NCBI GenBank assembly: GCA_019694615.1
Contig: JAIBBP010000281.1
Coordinates: 1-64,000 of the forward strand
From: Microthrixaceae bacterium
GTDB taxonomy: Bacteria; Actinomycetota; Acidimicrobiia; Acidimicrobiales; Microtrichaceae
DNA: 64,000 nt
Reading direction: 5' to 3'
Shown piece after piece: positions 7,707 to 17,066 of the stretch. The notes under the pieces were generated by a model. The model did no database searches. It saw nothing but the letters and a program-made list of their open reading frames with translations, and was not told the origin of the DNA. Positions within the stretch are counted from its first letter, which is position 1. Each line of letters starts with the position of its first letter. Made by a program: the position numbers and the translations under genes.

Positions 7707-8470
7707 GTCGCCGTCGGCTGGGCGACGGGGTGGGGATCGCCCCTGAAGGTTCGCCAGATCCCGACACCGATGATCCACAGCGCACCGGCGTACACCACGC
7801 CTTGCGCTGCTCGGGCGGCGGTTGGGAGGCAGGCGCTGGCACACCCGCGGGTCTGGTCGTCGATGATCCAGGTGAGGTACAGCAACGCCGCGAGCCAGAC
7901 GACGAGGACGGTGATGGTGATGCGTCGAAAGTCGCGCACGCGGATCGGGTGGATGAACTTGACCGGCACGATCGTGAGCACGCTCATGACGATGACGATG
8001 ATCATGTTGGCGGTTGGTGGGCTCTGCAGCACGAACATGACGTTGACCACGAGGTTCCACATCGCCGGGAAGCCGTTGAAGTAGTTGTCCTCACTCTGGA
8101 TGTGCGTGTTGGAGAAGAGGTAGAGCGCCGTGAGGAGCATCAGGCTGATGCCGATGAGGTTGAAGTCCTTGGGAAGGAGGTCGAACTCGTGCAGGAAGAA
8201 CGCGGGTGCGATCACCGTGGTGACGTAGTCGATGATCAGATCGCCGACATGGCCGTCGATGTGGGGGAGCACCGCGGATATCTCGTACTTTCGGGCGAAC
8301 GGCCCGTCGAGGCCGTCGATGACCATCGCGACGGTCATCCAGGTGAGCGACATCCGGGGACTGCCGTCCAACGCCGACGTCAACGCCAAGAACCCGGCGA
8401 TGATGCCGATTGCCGTGAAGATGTGGATGGCCCAGGCGACGCGGGGATGGGCGGATTTTGGCTGGGACAT
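7703..8470 (-). CDS. pcs: CDP-alcohol phosphatidyltransferase, phosphatidylcholine synthase-like
   Basis: 255 residues with about eight membrane segments. The CDP-alcohol transferase motif is DGLDGPFARKYEI...GHVGDLIIDYVTTVIAPAFFL (near residues 45-85). The wording DG(I/L)DGP(L/F)AR and LIIDYVTYV-like tail is closest to bacterial phosphatidylcholine synthases, which condense CDP-diacylglycerol with choline, rather than to PgsA or PssA. Assignment to choline is therefore likely but not proven. It is first in an operon with uppP (4-nt overlap), so both lipid-carrier and phospholipid head-group steps are co-transcribed. The start is backed by a leaderless -10 8 nt upstream. Confidence 0.75.
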   Translation of the reverse strand: MSQPKSAHPRVAWAIHIFTAIGIIAGFLALTSALDGSPRMSLTWMTVAMVIDGLDGPFARKYEISAVLPHIDGHVGDLIIDYVTTVIAPAFFLHEFDLLPKDFNLIGISLMLLTALYLFSNTHIQSEDNYFNGFPAMWNLVVNVMFVLQSPPTANMIIVIVMSVLTIVPVKFIHPIRVRDFRRITITVLVVWLAALLYLTWIIDDQTRGCASACLPTAARAAQGVVYAGALWIIGVGIWRTFRGDPHPVAQPTAT

Positions 8471-8477
8471 TCGACCG

Positions 8478-8484
8478 TAGATTA
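8478..8484. promoter_or_regulatory. Shared symmetric -10 (TAGATTA) for two divergent genes
   Basis: Only 24 nt separate the two start codons. The heptamer reads TAGATT on the plus strand, 11 nt before the HemW-like ATG, and TAATCT on the minus strand, 8 nt before the phosphatidyltransferase ATG. One A+T-rich element could serve both directions. Confidence 0.45.
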
Positions 8485-8494
8485 GGCGAGGCCG

Positions 8495-9619
8495 ATGAGG
8501 ACGAACGTGAACTCGCAACTCGTGCGTCACCTCTATGTGCACGTCCCGTTCTGTCCGACGATCTGCCCCTTCTGCAGTTTCCACGTACTCGAGCGACGCG
8601 GCCCTGACGTCGAGGCTTATCTCACCCGACTCGACGAGGAGTTGGCCGAGCTCGCGGACCACTACGACGTGCGGCCCGACACCGTATACGTCGGCGGCGG
8701 TACCCCGTCGCACCTCCGGCCCTCGGAGTTGGAGCGGTTGCACAGGATCGTCGAGCGCCGGGTCGGATGGGCAGCGATCGAGGCGACCCTCGAGGTTCAC
8801 CCGTCGACTGCCTCGGCTCGGCGTATAGCCGACTGGTCATCCCTCGGGTTCACCCGGCTGAGCGTCGGGGCACAGTCCTTCGACGACGCCGTACTTCGGA
8901 CACTGGGGCGCCCCCACGACGGTGACGCAGGGCGACGAACCGTCGAGTGGTGTCTGGCAACGGGCGCGGTGACCTCCGTCGATATCATGACGGCGATCGA
9001 TGGTCAGGACCTCGGCTCCGATCTGTCGTTGGCAGTTGCCCTCGGGGCCGACCACGTGTCCGCGTACACCCTCACGATCGAGCCGGACACGCCGTTCGAG
9101 GCGATTGGGGTGGTGGTACCCGACGAGCGGGCGGCGTCGGCACTGCGAACTGCTTGCGATGTTCTCGGGGCTGCCGGGTTGGAACGGTACGAGGTTTCGA
9201 ACCACGCCCGACCGGGGAAGCGTTGCGTCCACAATCAGGCGTATTGGATGGGGGCGTGGTTCGCCGGTGTCGGACCATCCGCGTCGAGCATGCTCCCCGA
9301 TCCGGACGTCCCCGGTGGCGGTGCCGTGCGGTCCACGAACGCGGAGACTCCGGGATGGCTCGCGGGGGAGTCGGCGGACTGCGGGCGTCTCGACGGCGAC
9401 GACCTGTTGGGCGACGCACTGTTGTGTGGGCTTCGAATGGTCGAGGGGGTCGATCTCGATCGACTGGCGGTCCGGATCGGTCTCGACGCCCGGATCGTTC
9501 GGCGCGAGGCGATCTCCCAACTGATCGGTGACGGGCTGGTGGAACTCGACGGGCCACGTCTTCGAGCGACGGAGGTGGGGATGATGGTGCTCGACCGGGT
9601 AGCGGCTGAACTCCTGTAG
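8495..9619 (+). CDS. hemW: HemW-like radical SAM protein (coproporphyrinogen oxidase-like)
   Basis: 374 residues. The radical SAM cluster motif is C-x3-C-x2-C in FCPTICPFCSF (near residue 19), followed by TVYVGGGTPSHL, LEVHPST, RLSVGAQSFDDAVLRTLGR and the HemN C-terminal-type domain. These features match HemW, a heme-trafficking chaperone often misannotated as oxygen-independent coproporphyrinogen oxidase. The block YEVSNHARPGKRCVHNQAYWMG is typical of the group. HemW is the more likely function since the cluster motif is C-P-x-x-C-x-x-C without HemN-specific N-terminal residues, but this is a sequence judgement only. Confidence 0.85.
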   Translation: MRTNVNSQLVRHLYVHVPFCPTICPFCSFHVLERRGPDVEAYLTRLDEELAELADHYDVRPDTVYVGGGTPSHLRPSELERLHRIVERRVGWAAIEATLEVHPSTASARRIADWSSLGFTRLSVGAQSFDDAVLRTLGRPHDGDAGRRTVEWCLATGAVTSVDIMTAIDGQDLGSDLSLAVALGADHVSAYTLTIEPDTPFEAIGVVVPDERAASALRTACDVLGAAGLERYEVSNHARPGKRCVHNQAYWMGAWFAGVGPSASSMLPDPDVPGGGAVRSTNAETPGWLAGESADCGRLDGDDLLGDALLCGLRMVEGVDLDRLAVRIGLDARIVRREAISQLIGDGLVELDGPRLRATEVGMMVLDRVAAELL

Positions 9620-9774
9620 GCGACCGGGCCCACCAGTTGTGTGGCGTGAGTCACGATCTCCGACAGAACCCTGGGTTCGGATCGCCATCGCAGCGCGCTC
9701 ATCTTGGCGCGGGCGGACCGCATCGGTACCCTGCGCTGGAGGCGGTGGACGGACCGCCTGCTGGGAGAGTTCGT

Positions 9775-10815
9775 ATGTCACGCAGGAGTGAGAGACGCGC
9801 TGCCGCCGAGGCGGCTGCGAGGGCGGCGACACCGGAGGAGCCGACACCGGTCGAGGCCCTCGACGAGTTCATGGACGAGGCGTCCGACGTCGATGGCGCC
9901 GCGGTCTCGATCGAGACGGCGTCCGCGTCGGCGTCGGATCCCGACGCGGAAACCACCCCCGAATCCAGTGACGAGACGGAACCGGCAGCCGACCCAGAGG
10001 TGGAACCACTCCTCGACCCGACCTCCGATCTCGGCGAGCCGGGCGATGACCCTGCGGTCCTGTCGGAGCTGCGCGGTCGGCTCGACGATCTCCAGTCGGC
10101 AATGCGGGAGCTCATCGATCGAGCGGGAACGACAGTCGCTCCGACCCACGTGGAGGACCCGGAGATCGACAACGCGGCGCGGACGCTGCATTACGCCCAA
10201 CAGACCGCTGATCAGGTCATCGCCGAGGCACGCGAGGAGGCCGCCGCGATCGTCGCAGACGCAGAGCGGCAGCGCAGCGAGATCATCCGACGGGCACGGC
10301 AGCAGGCCGACTTGGACTACACGGCGGAACGCGATCGTGTCGTCGCGGCGAGCGCTGCGTGGCACGCGCAGCGGACCGAGGTCCTCTCGCACATCGAGGC
10401 GCTCACATCGGTGTTCGATCGCTACCACGAGGGCCTCAGCGAGCTCGACGCGATCGTCACCACGACCGTCAACGAGTTGCGGAGCGGGCCGTCATCGCAC
10501 GATGTGACCTCCGAGTGGGAGTCGCCCGGGGACCGCGGCCGTCGAGTCGCAGAGGCGCACCTCGCTGCTGTCGCCAACCTGGCGGACGAGAGCCAGGGTG
10601 ACGATCGCGACTCGACAGAATCTGATCCGGGCAACGACGACGAGTTCGCCCCCGGTCGGGATCGCCCGGCTGGCGCTTCGCCCTCCGCCACGTTCCGGGT
10701 TGTGGGGGCCGACGCCGATCCGTTCGTATTCGACGTGGCCGAGCTGCCGGAGTCGATCGGTGACTTCGGTTGGGAAGCCGACGATCCCGGGTCGGAGGCC
10801 AAGGGTTCGCTCTGA
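9775..10815 (+). CDS. Acidic coiled-coil protein, unknown function
   Basis: 346 residues from ATG 9775, with a GGGAG ribosome-binding site 7-11 nt upstream. A low-complexity acidic N-terminal third (rich in E, D, P, S, A, T; residues about 20-95) precedes a charged helical stretch around residues 135-230 with AREEAAAIVADAERQRSEI, similar in style to DivIVA or ATP-synthase b coiled coils. The C-terminal part is again acidic and disordered-looking. No membrane segment or catalytic motif is visible. A scaffold or cell-division role is possible but unsupported. Confidence 0.7.
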   Translation: MSRRSERRAAAEAAARAATPEEPTPVEALDEFMDEASDVDGAAVSIETASASASDPDAETTPESSDETEPAADPEVEPLLDPTSDLGEPGDDPAVLSELRGRLDDLQSAMRELIDRAGTTVAPTHVEDPEIDNAARTLHYAQQTADQVIAEAREEAAAIVADAERQRSEIIRRARQQADLDYTAERDRVVAASAAWHAQRTEVLSHIEALTSVFDRYHEGLSELDAIVTTTVNELRSGPSSHDVTSEWESPGDRGRRVAEAHLAAVANLADESQGDDRDSTESDPGNDDEFAPGRDRPAGASPSATFRVVGADADPFVFDVAELPESIGDFGWEADDPGSEAKGSL

Positions 10816-10847
10816 ACCCGGGCGACCCGCAGGCACCCGCGGAGTGG

Positions 10848-12485
<1,638 letters not shown>

Positions 12486-12507
12486 ACCTCCACGGTATGG
12501 CTCTGCT

Positions 12508-13098
12508 TCAGGACCGTGCGAGCCGAGCCGCCGCCTTCGTCCTTCGGCGTTCCCGTCGTTTCCGCACGATGACGACCGATACCCACACGAATCCAGCGAT
12601 GAAGACGATCACGAGGATCGGTGCCACGATGGCGATGATGGCGCCGGCGAGCGACAGCACGTCCTCGATGACGCTGGCGACCGGTGCACCGATTCCGCCG
12701 GTCGAAACGTTGATGACCCCGCGGCCCGCGGCCTTCGTGCCGTGCACGCAGAGTGCGGCAATGAAGCCGACGAGGAGCGCCAGCCAGGTGTGATCGCCGA
12801 ACGCCTCCTCCGATCCGGCAGCAAAGAGCACCGCACCTGAGGCCGGACGCACCAGGGACTGAACGATGTCGTTGACGTGATCAGCCCCGGGGATCTTGTC
12901 CACGACCTCCTCGATGAGGAGGAGCACCGTCAGCGTTGCCAGCACCCAGCCCGAGCTGAGGAAGGCGAACTCGTCGGGAAGCGTGACGAGTTCGGTGTAG
13001 CGCGCCAGCAGAGCGGTGATCAGCGCGGGGATGTATGCGTTGAGCCCCGCGGACGAAGCGAGGCCCAGGCCTCCCAGTGCGCCCAGCAGTTCGGTCAT
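12508..13098 (-). CDS. DUF4126-like membrane protein
   Basis: 196 residues from ATG 13098. The N-terminal [25 protein letters not shown] and the later [15 protein letters not shown] are characteristic of DUF4126 proteins. About five hydrophobic segments are seen, ending with a long one (residues about 150-178) and a basic tail ([18 protein letters not shown]). Function is unknown. It lies 22 nt upstream of the fumarase start on the same strand, so the two may be co-transcribed. Confidence 0.8.
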   Translation of the reverse strand: MTELLGALGGLGLASSAGLNAYIPALITALLARYTELVTLPDEFAFLSSGWVLATLTVLLLIEEVVDKIPGADHVNDIVQSLVRPASGAVLFAAGSEEAFGDHTWLALLVGFIAALCVHGTKAAGRGVINVSTGGIGAPVASVIEDVLSLAGAIIAIVAPILVIVFIAGFVWVSVVIVRKRRERRRTKAAARLARS

Positions 13099-13177
13099 CC
13101 GACCGGAGTGTACGTCCCGGTTCGTCCTTCCAGTCGATGGCGGACGCGCCCCGGGGCCGAGACGCGGTCGCTCAGTG

Positions 13178-13669
13178 TCAGATAGCCGCGGCGAGCAGAA
13201 GAGTTCCCACGCCGAGCAACGCGAGTCCGACAAGCAGGAAGATGGCGATCAGGAGGGTCGACGGGCGCGTCGTGACCGTGACGCCGATCGGGTCGATGAC
13301 CGGCGTCGGCTCGGCGCGGTTCGCGGAGAACTCGAACAGGCCCGTGGCCTTGGTGCCGAGAGGCTCGGGGTAGGGGGCCGGAAACACGAGACCCGTTGTG
13401 GCGCCGGGGGAGCCAGTCGGCACAACGGCCGTCGACACAGCGGATCTCGAGAATGTGGCGGCGGGGTGCCGATCGACATCGGCGAGGGCCAACGCTCGCC
13501 GGGACGAGTCGGCTGACTCGGCACCGGCGAGATCGTTCTCGTCGAACGGCTGTCCGGTGAGAAACGGAGTGCCCTCCGAAGGATCGGTGTCGTGTGCGGT
13601 CCCGTCGCAGAACTCGCACCCTTCGGTGCCGTCGGAGATGAGGAACTGGCAGGTCGGGCACGTGCTCAC
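13178..13669 (-). CDS. Zinc-ribbon-like, tail-anchored small protein
   Basis: 163 residues from GTG 13669. Two CxxC pairs (CPTC near residue 4 and CEFC near residue 18) form a probable zinc ribbon. A Pro/Thr/Ser-rich linker follows, and one strong hydrophobic segment (LLIAIFLLVGLALLGVGTLLL) closes the protein. This gives a cytosolic zinc-ribbon head with a C-terminal membrane anchor. No enzymatic motif is seen and the role is unknown. Confidence 0.65.
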   Translation of the reverse strand: MSTCPTCQFLISDGTEGCEFCDGTAHDTDPSEGTPFLTGQPFDENDLAGAESADSSRRALALADVDRHPAATFSRSAVSTAVVPTGSPGATTGLVFPAPYPEPLGTKATGLFEFSANRAEPTPVIDPIGVTVTTRPSTLLIAIFLLVGLALLGVGTLLLAAAI

Positions 13670-13821
13670 ACCAGCGACATCGGCACGCCGACGAGCGACC
13701 TGTAAGAAACACTTGCCGAGGGTGGATCGGCGCGATGGGGGGCGGATACCCCGGAAACGTCAACAGGTTCCGTGTCGGTAGTCGACGTGACGTGGAACAT
13801 GGAGTGCGCCCGGCAGTGGGA

Positions 13822-13827
13822 TATGTT
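13822..13827 (+). promoter_or_regulatory. Candidate -10 (TATGTT), leaderless lipoprotein 1
   Basis: TATGTT ends 8 nt before ATG 13836 and no Shine-Dalgarno sequence is present. The 166-nt gap between 13669 and 13836 holds no other feature I can support. Confidence 0.5.
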
Positions 13828-13835
13828 CCCTCACC

Positions 13836-14360
13836 ATGAACCTGCGGAAACTCCTCTCCCCGGCACTGTTCGCCCTGCCGCTGACGGCGTGCCCGGTCGA
13901 GCCATCGGCGCCCCCCGCTCAGACGACCACTACAACCTCCACCACTACAACCTCCACCACGACGACGACCGTGCCCGACGGCACGCTCGTGTACACGGGG
14001 ACCGCGGACAAGACGGCGGGGTGTTTCTCCGGCGCTGGCGGCGACGATGCGTTCCAGCAGGCCCTCGGCGACGACGGATGGTTCGACTTCGCGTTGCAGG
14101 GTTGCACTGCGGGAGCCGGGGAGTCGGTCTCGTTGTGGGATCCGGCCGGTGGCCATGTGGGGGATGCGTTCAAGTCGCCGTCGGACCACATGTGCAAGCT
14201 GGGAATCGTCGGCACCGACGACGAGACGAACTACTACCGCGACCAGATCGCTGCGCCGGCCGACACCGGCGGCCAGGTCATCCTGTCCTCGATGAACGCG
14301 TGGCCCACCAGCGTGACGTGGCAGATCACCTGCATCTACTGGCCCGACCTCCCGTCCTGA
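13836..14360 (+). CDS. Secreted lipoprotein, Thr-linker family, paralogue 1
   Basis: 174 residues. Signal peptide MNLRKLLSPALFALPLTAC with lipobox LTAC, then a Thr/Ser linker (residues about 28-47) and a compact domain with four conserved cysteines: GCFSG, LQGC, CKLG and ITCI. The domain repeats in the next three genes (YTGTADKTAG...DDGWFDF...TSVTWQITC). It should be lipid-anchored on the outer face of the membrane, with the cysteines probably forming two disulfides. No known family was recognised. It is the most divergent of the four tandem paralogues. Confidence 0.8.
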   Translation: MNLRKLLSPALFALPLTACPVEPSAPPAQTTTTTSTTTTSTTTTTVPDGTLVYTGTADKTAGCFSGAGGDDAFQQALGDDGWFDFALQGCTAGAGESVSLWDPAGGHVGDAFKSPSDHMCKLGIVGTDDETNYYRDQIAAPADTGGQVILSSMNAWPTSVTWQITCIYWPDLPS

Positions 14361-14416
14361 CCGTCGACCCGATCGCTCGATCGTGGCCGGTTTGGATGAG
14401 CCGCGCCGTGGTGGAG

Positions 14417-14422
14417 TAGGTT
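14417..14422 (+). promoter_or_regulatory. Candidate -10 (TAGGTT), leaderless lipoprotein 2
   Basis: TAGGTT ends 8 nt before ATG 14431. It implies that each lipoprotein gene can be transcribed on its own. Confidence 0.5.
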
Positions 14423-14430
14423 TCCCGCCC

Positions 14431-15021
14431 ATGAATCTGAAGAAGATCCTTGCGCCTGCCCTGCTCGCCCTGCCGCTGACGGCCTGCCCGACGGAACCGT
14501 CGGGCCCGCCGGCGAGCACGACGTCGACCACCTCGAGCACGACGTCGACCACGAGCACGACCTCGACGACCTCGACGACCTCGACGACGAGCACGACGTC
14601 GACTACTTCGACGACGACGACGACTGAAGCGCCGTTGCCGACGTTGACGTACACCGGTACTGCTGAGCGGGCGGCGGGTTGTTTCTCGGGGGCGTTTGGT
14701 ACGACCAACGCGTTTGCGAACGTGTTGGGTGCGGATGGTTGGTGGAACTTCTACTTCCAGGGTTGCAACCTCGGGTCGACCGAGACGGTCGCGTTGCACG
14801 AGGCGGGTTCGGGTTCACCGGTTGGCAATGAGTTCCAGTCGCCGACGGGTTACAAGTGCCGGCTGTCGATCGACGGCGGGTCCGATGCGACGCCGTACTA
14901 CACGAACGACATCGGTATCGCCGATACCGGTGGTTTGATCTTCCTCAGCTCGTCGTATGACTGGCCTGATGGTGACGTTTCGTGGACGGTCACCTGCATT
15001 GATGTCGACACGCCTGTGTGA
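14431..15021 (+). CDS. Secreted lipoprotein, Thr-linker family, paralogue 2
   Basis: 196 residues from ATG 14431; upstream in-frame codons precede the leaderless start. Lipobox LTAC at residue 19 is followed by the longest Thr/Ser linker of the array (about residues 29-67, TST-type repeats), then the four-cysteine domain starting PTLTYTGTAERAAGCFSG. The mature domain is identical to that of the next gene except for one residue (T versus N after the first Y), because both come from the same duplicated DNA block. The linker difference appears to arise from expansion of a 9-nt type microsatellite. Confidence 0.8.
   Translation: MNLKKILAPALLALPLTACPTEPSGPPASTTSTTSSTTSTTSTTSTTSTTSTTSTTSTTSTTTTTEAPLPTLTYTGTAERAAGCFSGAFGTTNAFANVLGADGWWNFYFQGCNLGSTETVALHEAGSGSPVGNEFQSPTGYKCRLSIDGGSDATPYYTNDIGIADTGGLIFLSSSYDWPDGDVSWTVTCIDVDTPV
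14517..14628. repeat. Thr/Ser-coding microsatellite in lipoprotein 2
   Basis: Imperfect iterations of ACSTCGACS-type triplets encode the Thr/Ser linker. Shorter versions occupy the same place in the three sister genes, so the tract length is variable within the array. Confidence 0.75.
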
Positions 15022-15052
15022 TGGGGTTGTGATCGGCGGATAGTTCGGTTGT

Positions 15053-15088
15053 CGAAACAGCACCCGCCGTTCGGTGGGTGCTGTTTCG
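15053..15088. terminator. Hairpin after lipoprotein 2
   Basis: 13-bp perfect arms CGAAACAGCACCC/GGGTGCTGTTTCG around a 10-nt loop, 31 nt after the stop at 15021. The 3' side has TTTCGCGTTT rather than a clean U-tract. Confidence 0.65.
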
Positions 15089-15094
15089 CGTTTG

Positions 15095-15121
15095 GTGACG
15101 ATTGTCACACGGTGGTAGCGT
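15095..15121 (+). promoter_or_regulatory. Promoter with GTGAC-N4-GTCAC palindrome, lipoprotein 3
   Basis: GTGACGATTGTCAC (15095-15108) is an operator-like palindrome. The -10-like TAGCGT (15116-15121) ends 7 nt before ATG 15129. Bound repressor would cover the -35 region. The same unit recurs 641 nt downstream. Confidence 0.5.
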
Positions 15122-15128
15122 TTTTCGC

Positions 15129-15662
15129 ATGATTCTGCGCAAAGCCGTTGCCCCTTGTTTGCTTGCTCTGGTCGCGTTGCCGCTGGCCGGATGTCCGACC
15201 GAACCGTCGGGCCCGCCGGCGACGACCTCCACCACGACTTCGACGACTTCGACGACGACCACGACTGAGGCGCCGTTGCCGACGTTGACGTACAACGGCA
15301 CCGCTGAGCGGGCGGCGGGTTGTTTCTCGGGGGCGTTTGGTACGACCAACGCGTTTGCGAACGTGTTGGGTGCGGATGGTTGGTGGAACTTCTACTTCCA
15401 GGGTTGCAACCTCGGGTCGACCGAGACGGTCGCGTTGCACGAGGCGGGTTCGGGTTCACCGGTTGGCAATGAGTTCCAGTCGCCGACGGGTTACAAGTGC
15501 CGGCTGTCGATCGACGGCGGGTCCGATGCGACGCCGTACTACACGAACGACATCGGTATCGCCGATACCGGTGGTTTGATCTTCCTCAGCTCGTCGTATG
15601 ACTGGCCTGATGGTGACGTTTCGTGGACGGTCACCTGCATTGATGTCGACACGCCTGTGTGA
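15129..15662 (+). CDS. Secreted lipoprotein, hybrid paralogue 3
   Basis: 177 residues from ATG 15129. Signal peptide with lipobox LAGC (MILRKAVAPCLLALVALPLAGC) identical to paralogue 4, a short Thr linker, then a mature domain identical to paralogue 2 apart from one residue. The gene therefore looks like the junction product of the 641-bp tandem duplication: 5' part from the paralogue-4 type, 3' part from the paralogue-2 type. It keeps all four cysteines and an intact frame. Confidence 0.8.
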   Translation: MILRKAVAPCLLALVALPLAGCPTEPSGPPATTSTTTSTTSTTTTTEAPLPTLTYNGTAERAAGCFSGAFGTTNAFANVLGADGWWNFYFQGCNLGSTETVALHEAGSGSPVGNEFQSPTGYKCRLSIDGGSDATPYYTNDIGIADTGGLIFLSSSYDWPDGDVSWTVTCIDVDTPV

Positions 15663-15693
15663 TGGGGTTGTGATCGGCGGATAGTTCGGTTGT

Positions 15694-15729
15694 CGAAACA
15701 GCACCCGCCGTTCGGTGGGTGCTGTTTCG
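15694..15729. terminator. Hairpin after lipoprotein 3 (duplicate)
   Basis: Exact duplicate of the 15053-15088 hairpin, offset 641 nt, located 31 nt after the stop at 15662. Confidence 0.65.
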
Positions 15730-15735
15730 CGTTTG

Positions 15736-15762
15736 GTGACGATTGTCACACGGTGGTAGCGT
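15736..15762 (+). promoter_or_regulatory. Promoter/operator of lipoprotein 4 (duplicate)
   Basis: Duplicate of 15095-15121: GTGAC-N4-GTCAC palindrome and TAGCGT ending 7 nt before ATG 15770. Confidence 0.5.
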
Positions 15763-15769
15763 TTTTCGC

Positions 15770-16267
15770 ATGATTCTGCGCAAAGCCGTTGCCCCTTGTT
15801 TGCTTGCTCTGGTCGCGTTGCCGCTGGCCGGATGTCCGACCGAACCGTCGGGCCCGCCGGCGACGACTACCACCACGGCCCCCCCGCCGGTGCTCGAGTA
15901 CACCGGTCAGGTGGACAAGACCATCGGCTGCTACTCCGGCGTGATCGGTGACGCTGACGACGTCGTGGCGCTGCCTCTCGGCAACGACGGATGGTGGGAC
16001 TTCTACTTCCAGGGGTGCAGCGCGTTTGCCACTGAGACCGTCGCTCTGTGGGATCCGCCCGGCGGCGCTACCGGCAACGCCTTCCAGGCGCCGAGCGGCT
16101 ACAAGTGCAAGATGTCGATCGACGGCACGAGCGATGACACGCCGTACTACACCACCAACATCGGCCCGGCCGACACCGGTGGCTGGATCTTCCTGGAGTC
16201 AGCGGCGACGCTCACGTCGGACTGGGACAGCCCCACCACGTGGCGGATCACCTGCATCCTCGTCTGA
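15770..16267 (+). CDS. Secreted lipoprotein, Thr-linker family, paralogue 4
   Basis: 165 residues from ATG 15770. Same signal peptide and lipobox (LAGC) as paralogue 3, the shortest linker (TTTTTAPPP), and a mature domain diverged from paralogues 2 and 3 but with the same cysteine frame (GCYSG, QGC, CKMS, ITCI) and motif DGWWDFYFQGC. Likely surface-anchored; function unknown. A TTCG-loop hairpin follows its stop. Confidence 0.8.
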   Translation: MILRKAVAPCLLALVALPLAGCPTEPSGPPATTTTTAPPPVLEYTGQVDKTIGCYSGVIGDADDVVALPLGNDGWWDFYFQGCSAFATETVALWDPPGGATGNAFQAPSGYKCKMSIDGTSDDTPYYTTNIGPADTGGWIFLESAATLTSDWDSPTTWRITCILV

Positions 16268-16298
16268 TCACGAACTGACCGTCGCTAAGGCGGGGTAG

Positions 16299-16326
16299 AG
16301 CGGCGTCCACTTCGGTGGGCGCCGCT
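16299..16326. terminator. Bidirectional hairpin between lipoprotein 4 and pgl
   Basis: 12-bp arms AGCGGCGTCCAC/GTGGGCGCCGCT (one G-U) closed by a TTCG tetraloop, between convergent genes ending at 16267 and 16377. Confidence 0.75.
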
Positions 16327-16376
16327 TCGCGTTGTGGTCTCGATTCCGCTGCTCGGAACGTCGGGACCAGCTCTCG

Positions 16377-17066
16377 TCAGTCGGGTTCGTGCTGGAGCGG
16401 CTGGGGGAGAGCGATCAGCGCGTCCGTTCCGTCGGCGCTGACTCGTGCGGCTGGGATGTCGCCCGTCGCGGCGAGCTCGCCGATGGCGTGCTCCTTGTCG
16501 CCGCCTGTGATGAGGAACACCCGATGGCGCGCTCGGTTGATACACGGCACCGTCAGCGTCATGCGCACGAAGCCGCTGTAGAGCTTGCTGATCGCGACGT
16601 CGCGGTCGGCGATATCGACGACTGGGTCGCCGGGTGGCCAGCTTGCGGTATGACCGTCGGCCCCGAGGCCGAGATGGACGAGGTCCAGCGTGCCGTCGCA
16701 CAGACGGGAGAGGTCCGACGCGTACGCCGCCGCGGCCTCGCCCAGGTCGGGCGCGGTGACGTCCATGAGGTGGACGTTCGACGCCAGGATCGGAGCCAGG
16801 GCCAGCAGCGACGTCTTGAGGCCGACGCTGTTGCGATCGACGTCACGATCGGGAGCGACGCGTTCGTCGACCTGCCAGACGTGCACTTTGGCCCAGTCGA
16901 GGTCGGTGCGCGCGAGGACGCCGAACAGTTCCCAGGGCGCGCGCCCGCCGGAGAGAGCGAGATGACAGGCGCCGCGGGCATCGATTGCTCTCGTGATGTG
17001 GGCCGCCATCAGTGCTGCGCCCTCCGGCGCGAACTCCTCAGGGGCGACGTAGCGGAACTCGATCAT
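16377..17066 (-). CDS. pgl: 6-phosphogluconolactonase
   Basis: 229 residues of the DevB/Pgl family: [14 protein letters not shown] (near residue 35), [30 protein letters not shown] and a C-terminal [12 protein letters not shown] block. It hydrolyses 6-phosphogluconolactone in the oxidative pentose phosphate pathway. Its ATG overlaps the zwf stop by 4 nt (ATGA), making it the last gene of gnd-zwf-pgl. Confidence 0.95.
   Translation of the reverse strand: MIEFRYVAPEEFAPEGAALMAAHITRAIDARGACHLALSGGRAPWELFGVLARTDLDWAKVHVWQVDERVAPDRDVDRNSVGLKTSLLALAPILASNVHLMDVTAPDLGEAAAAYASDLSRLCDGTLDLVHLGLGADGHTASWPPGDPVVDIADRDVAISKLYSGFVRMTLTVPCINRARHRVFLITGGDKEHAIGELAATGDIPAARVSADGTDALIALPQPLQHEPD

Larger units (their letters stand above)
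14629..15228. repeat. Tandem duplication, copy 1 (about 600 bp, period 641)
   Basis: Matches 15270-15869 at an offset of 641 nt with only about three differences by eye (near 14654-14662). It spans the mature domain of lipoprotein 2, the intergenic hairpin and promoter, and the signal peptide of lipoprotein 3. Confidence 0.9.
15270..15869. repeat. Tandem duplication, copy 2
   Basis: Second copy of the 14629-15228 block. The near identity, including the non-coding hairpin and promoter, indicates a recent event or ongoing gene conversion. Confidence 0.9.

Noticed and set aside
13836-16267. Possible CRISPR-like or phage repeat array
   Set aside because: The repeats are coding paralogues and a 641-bp duplication, not short repeats with spacers.
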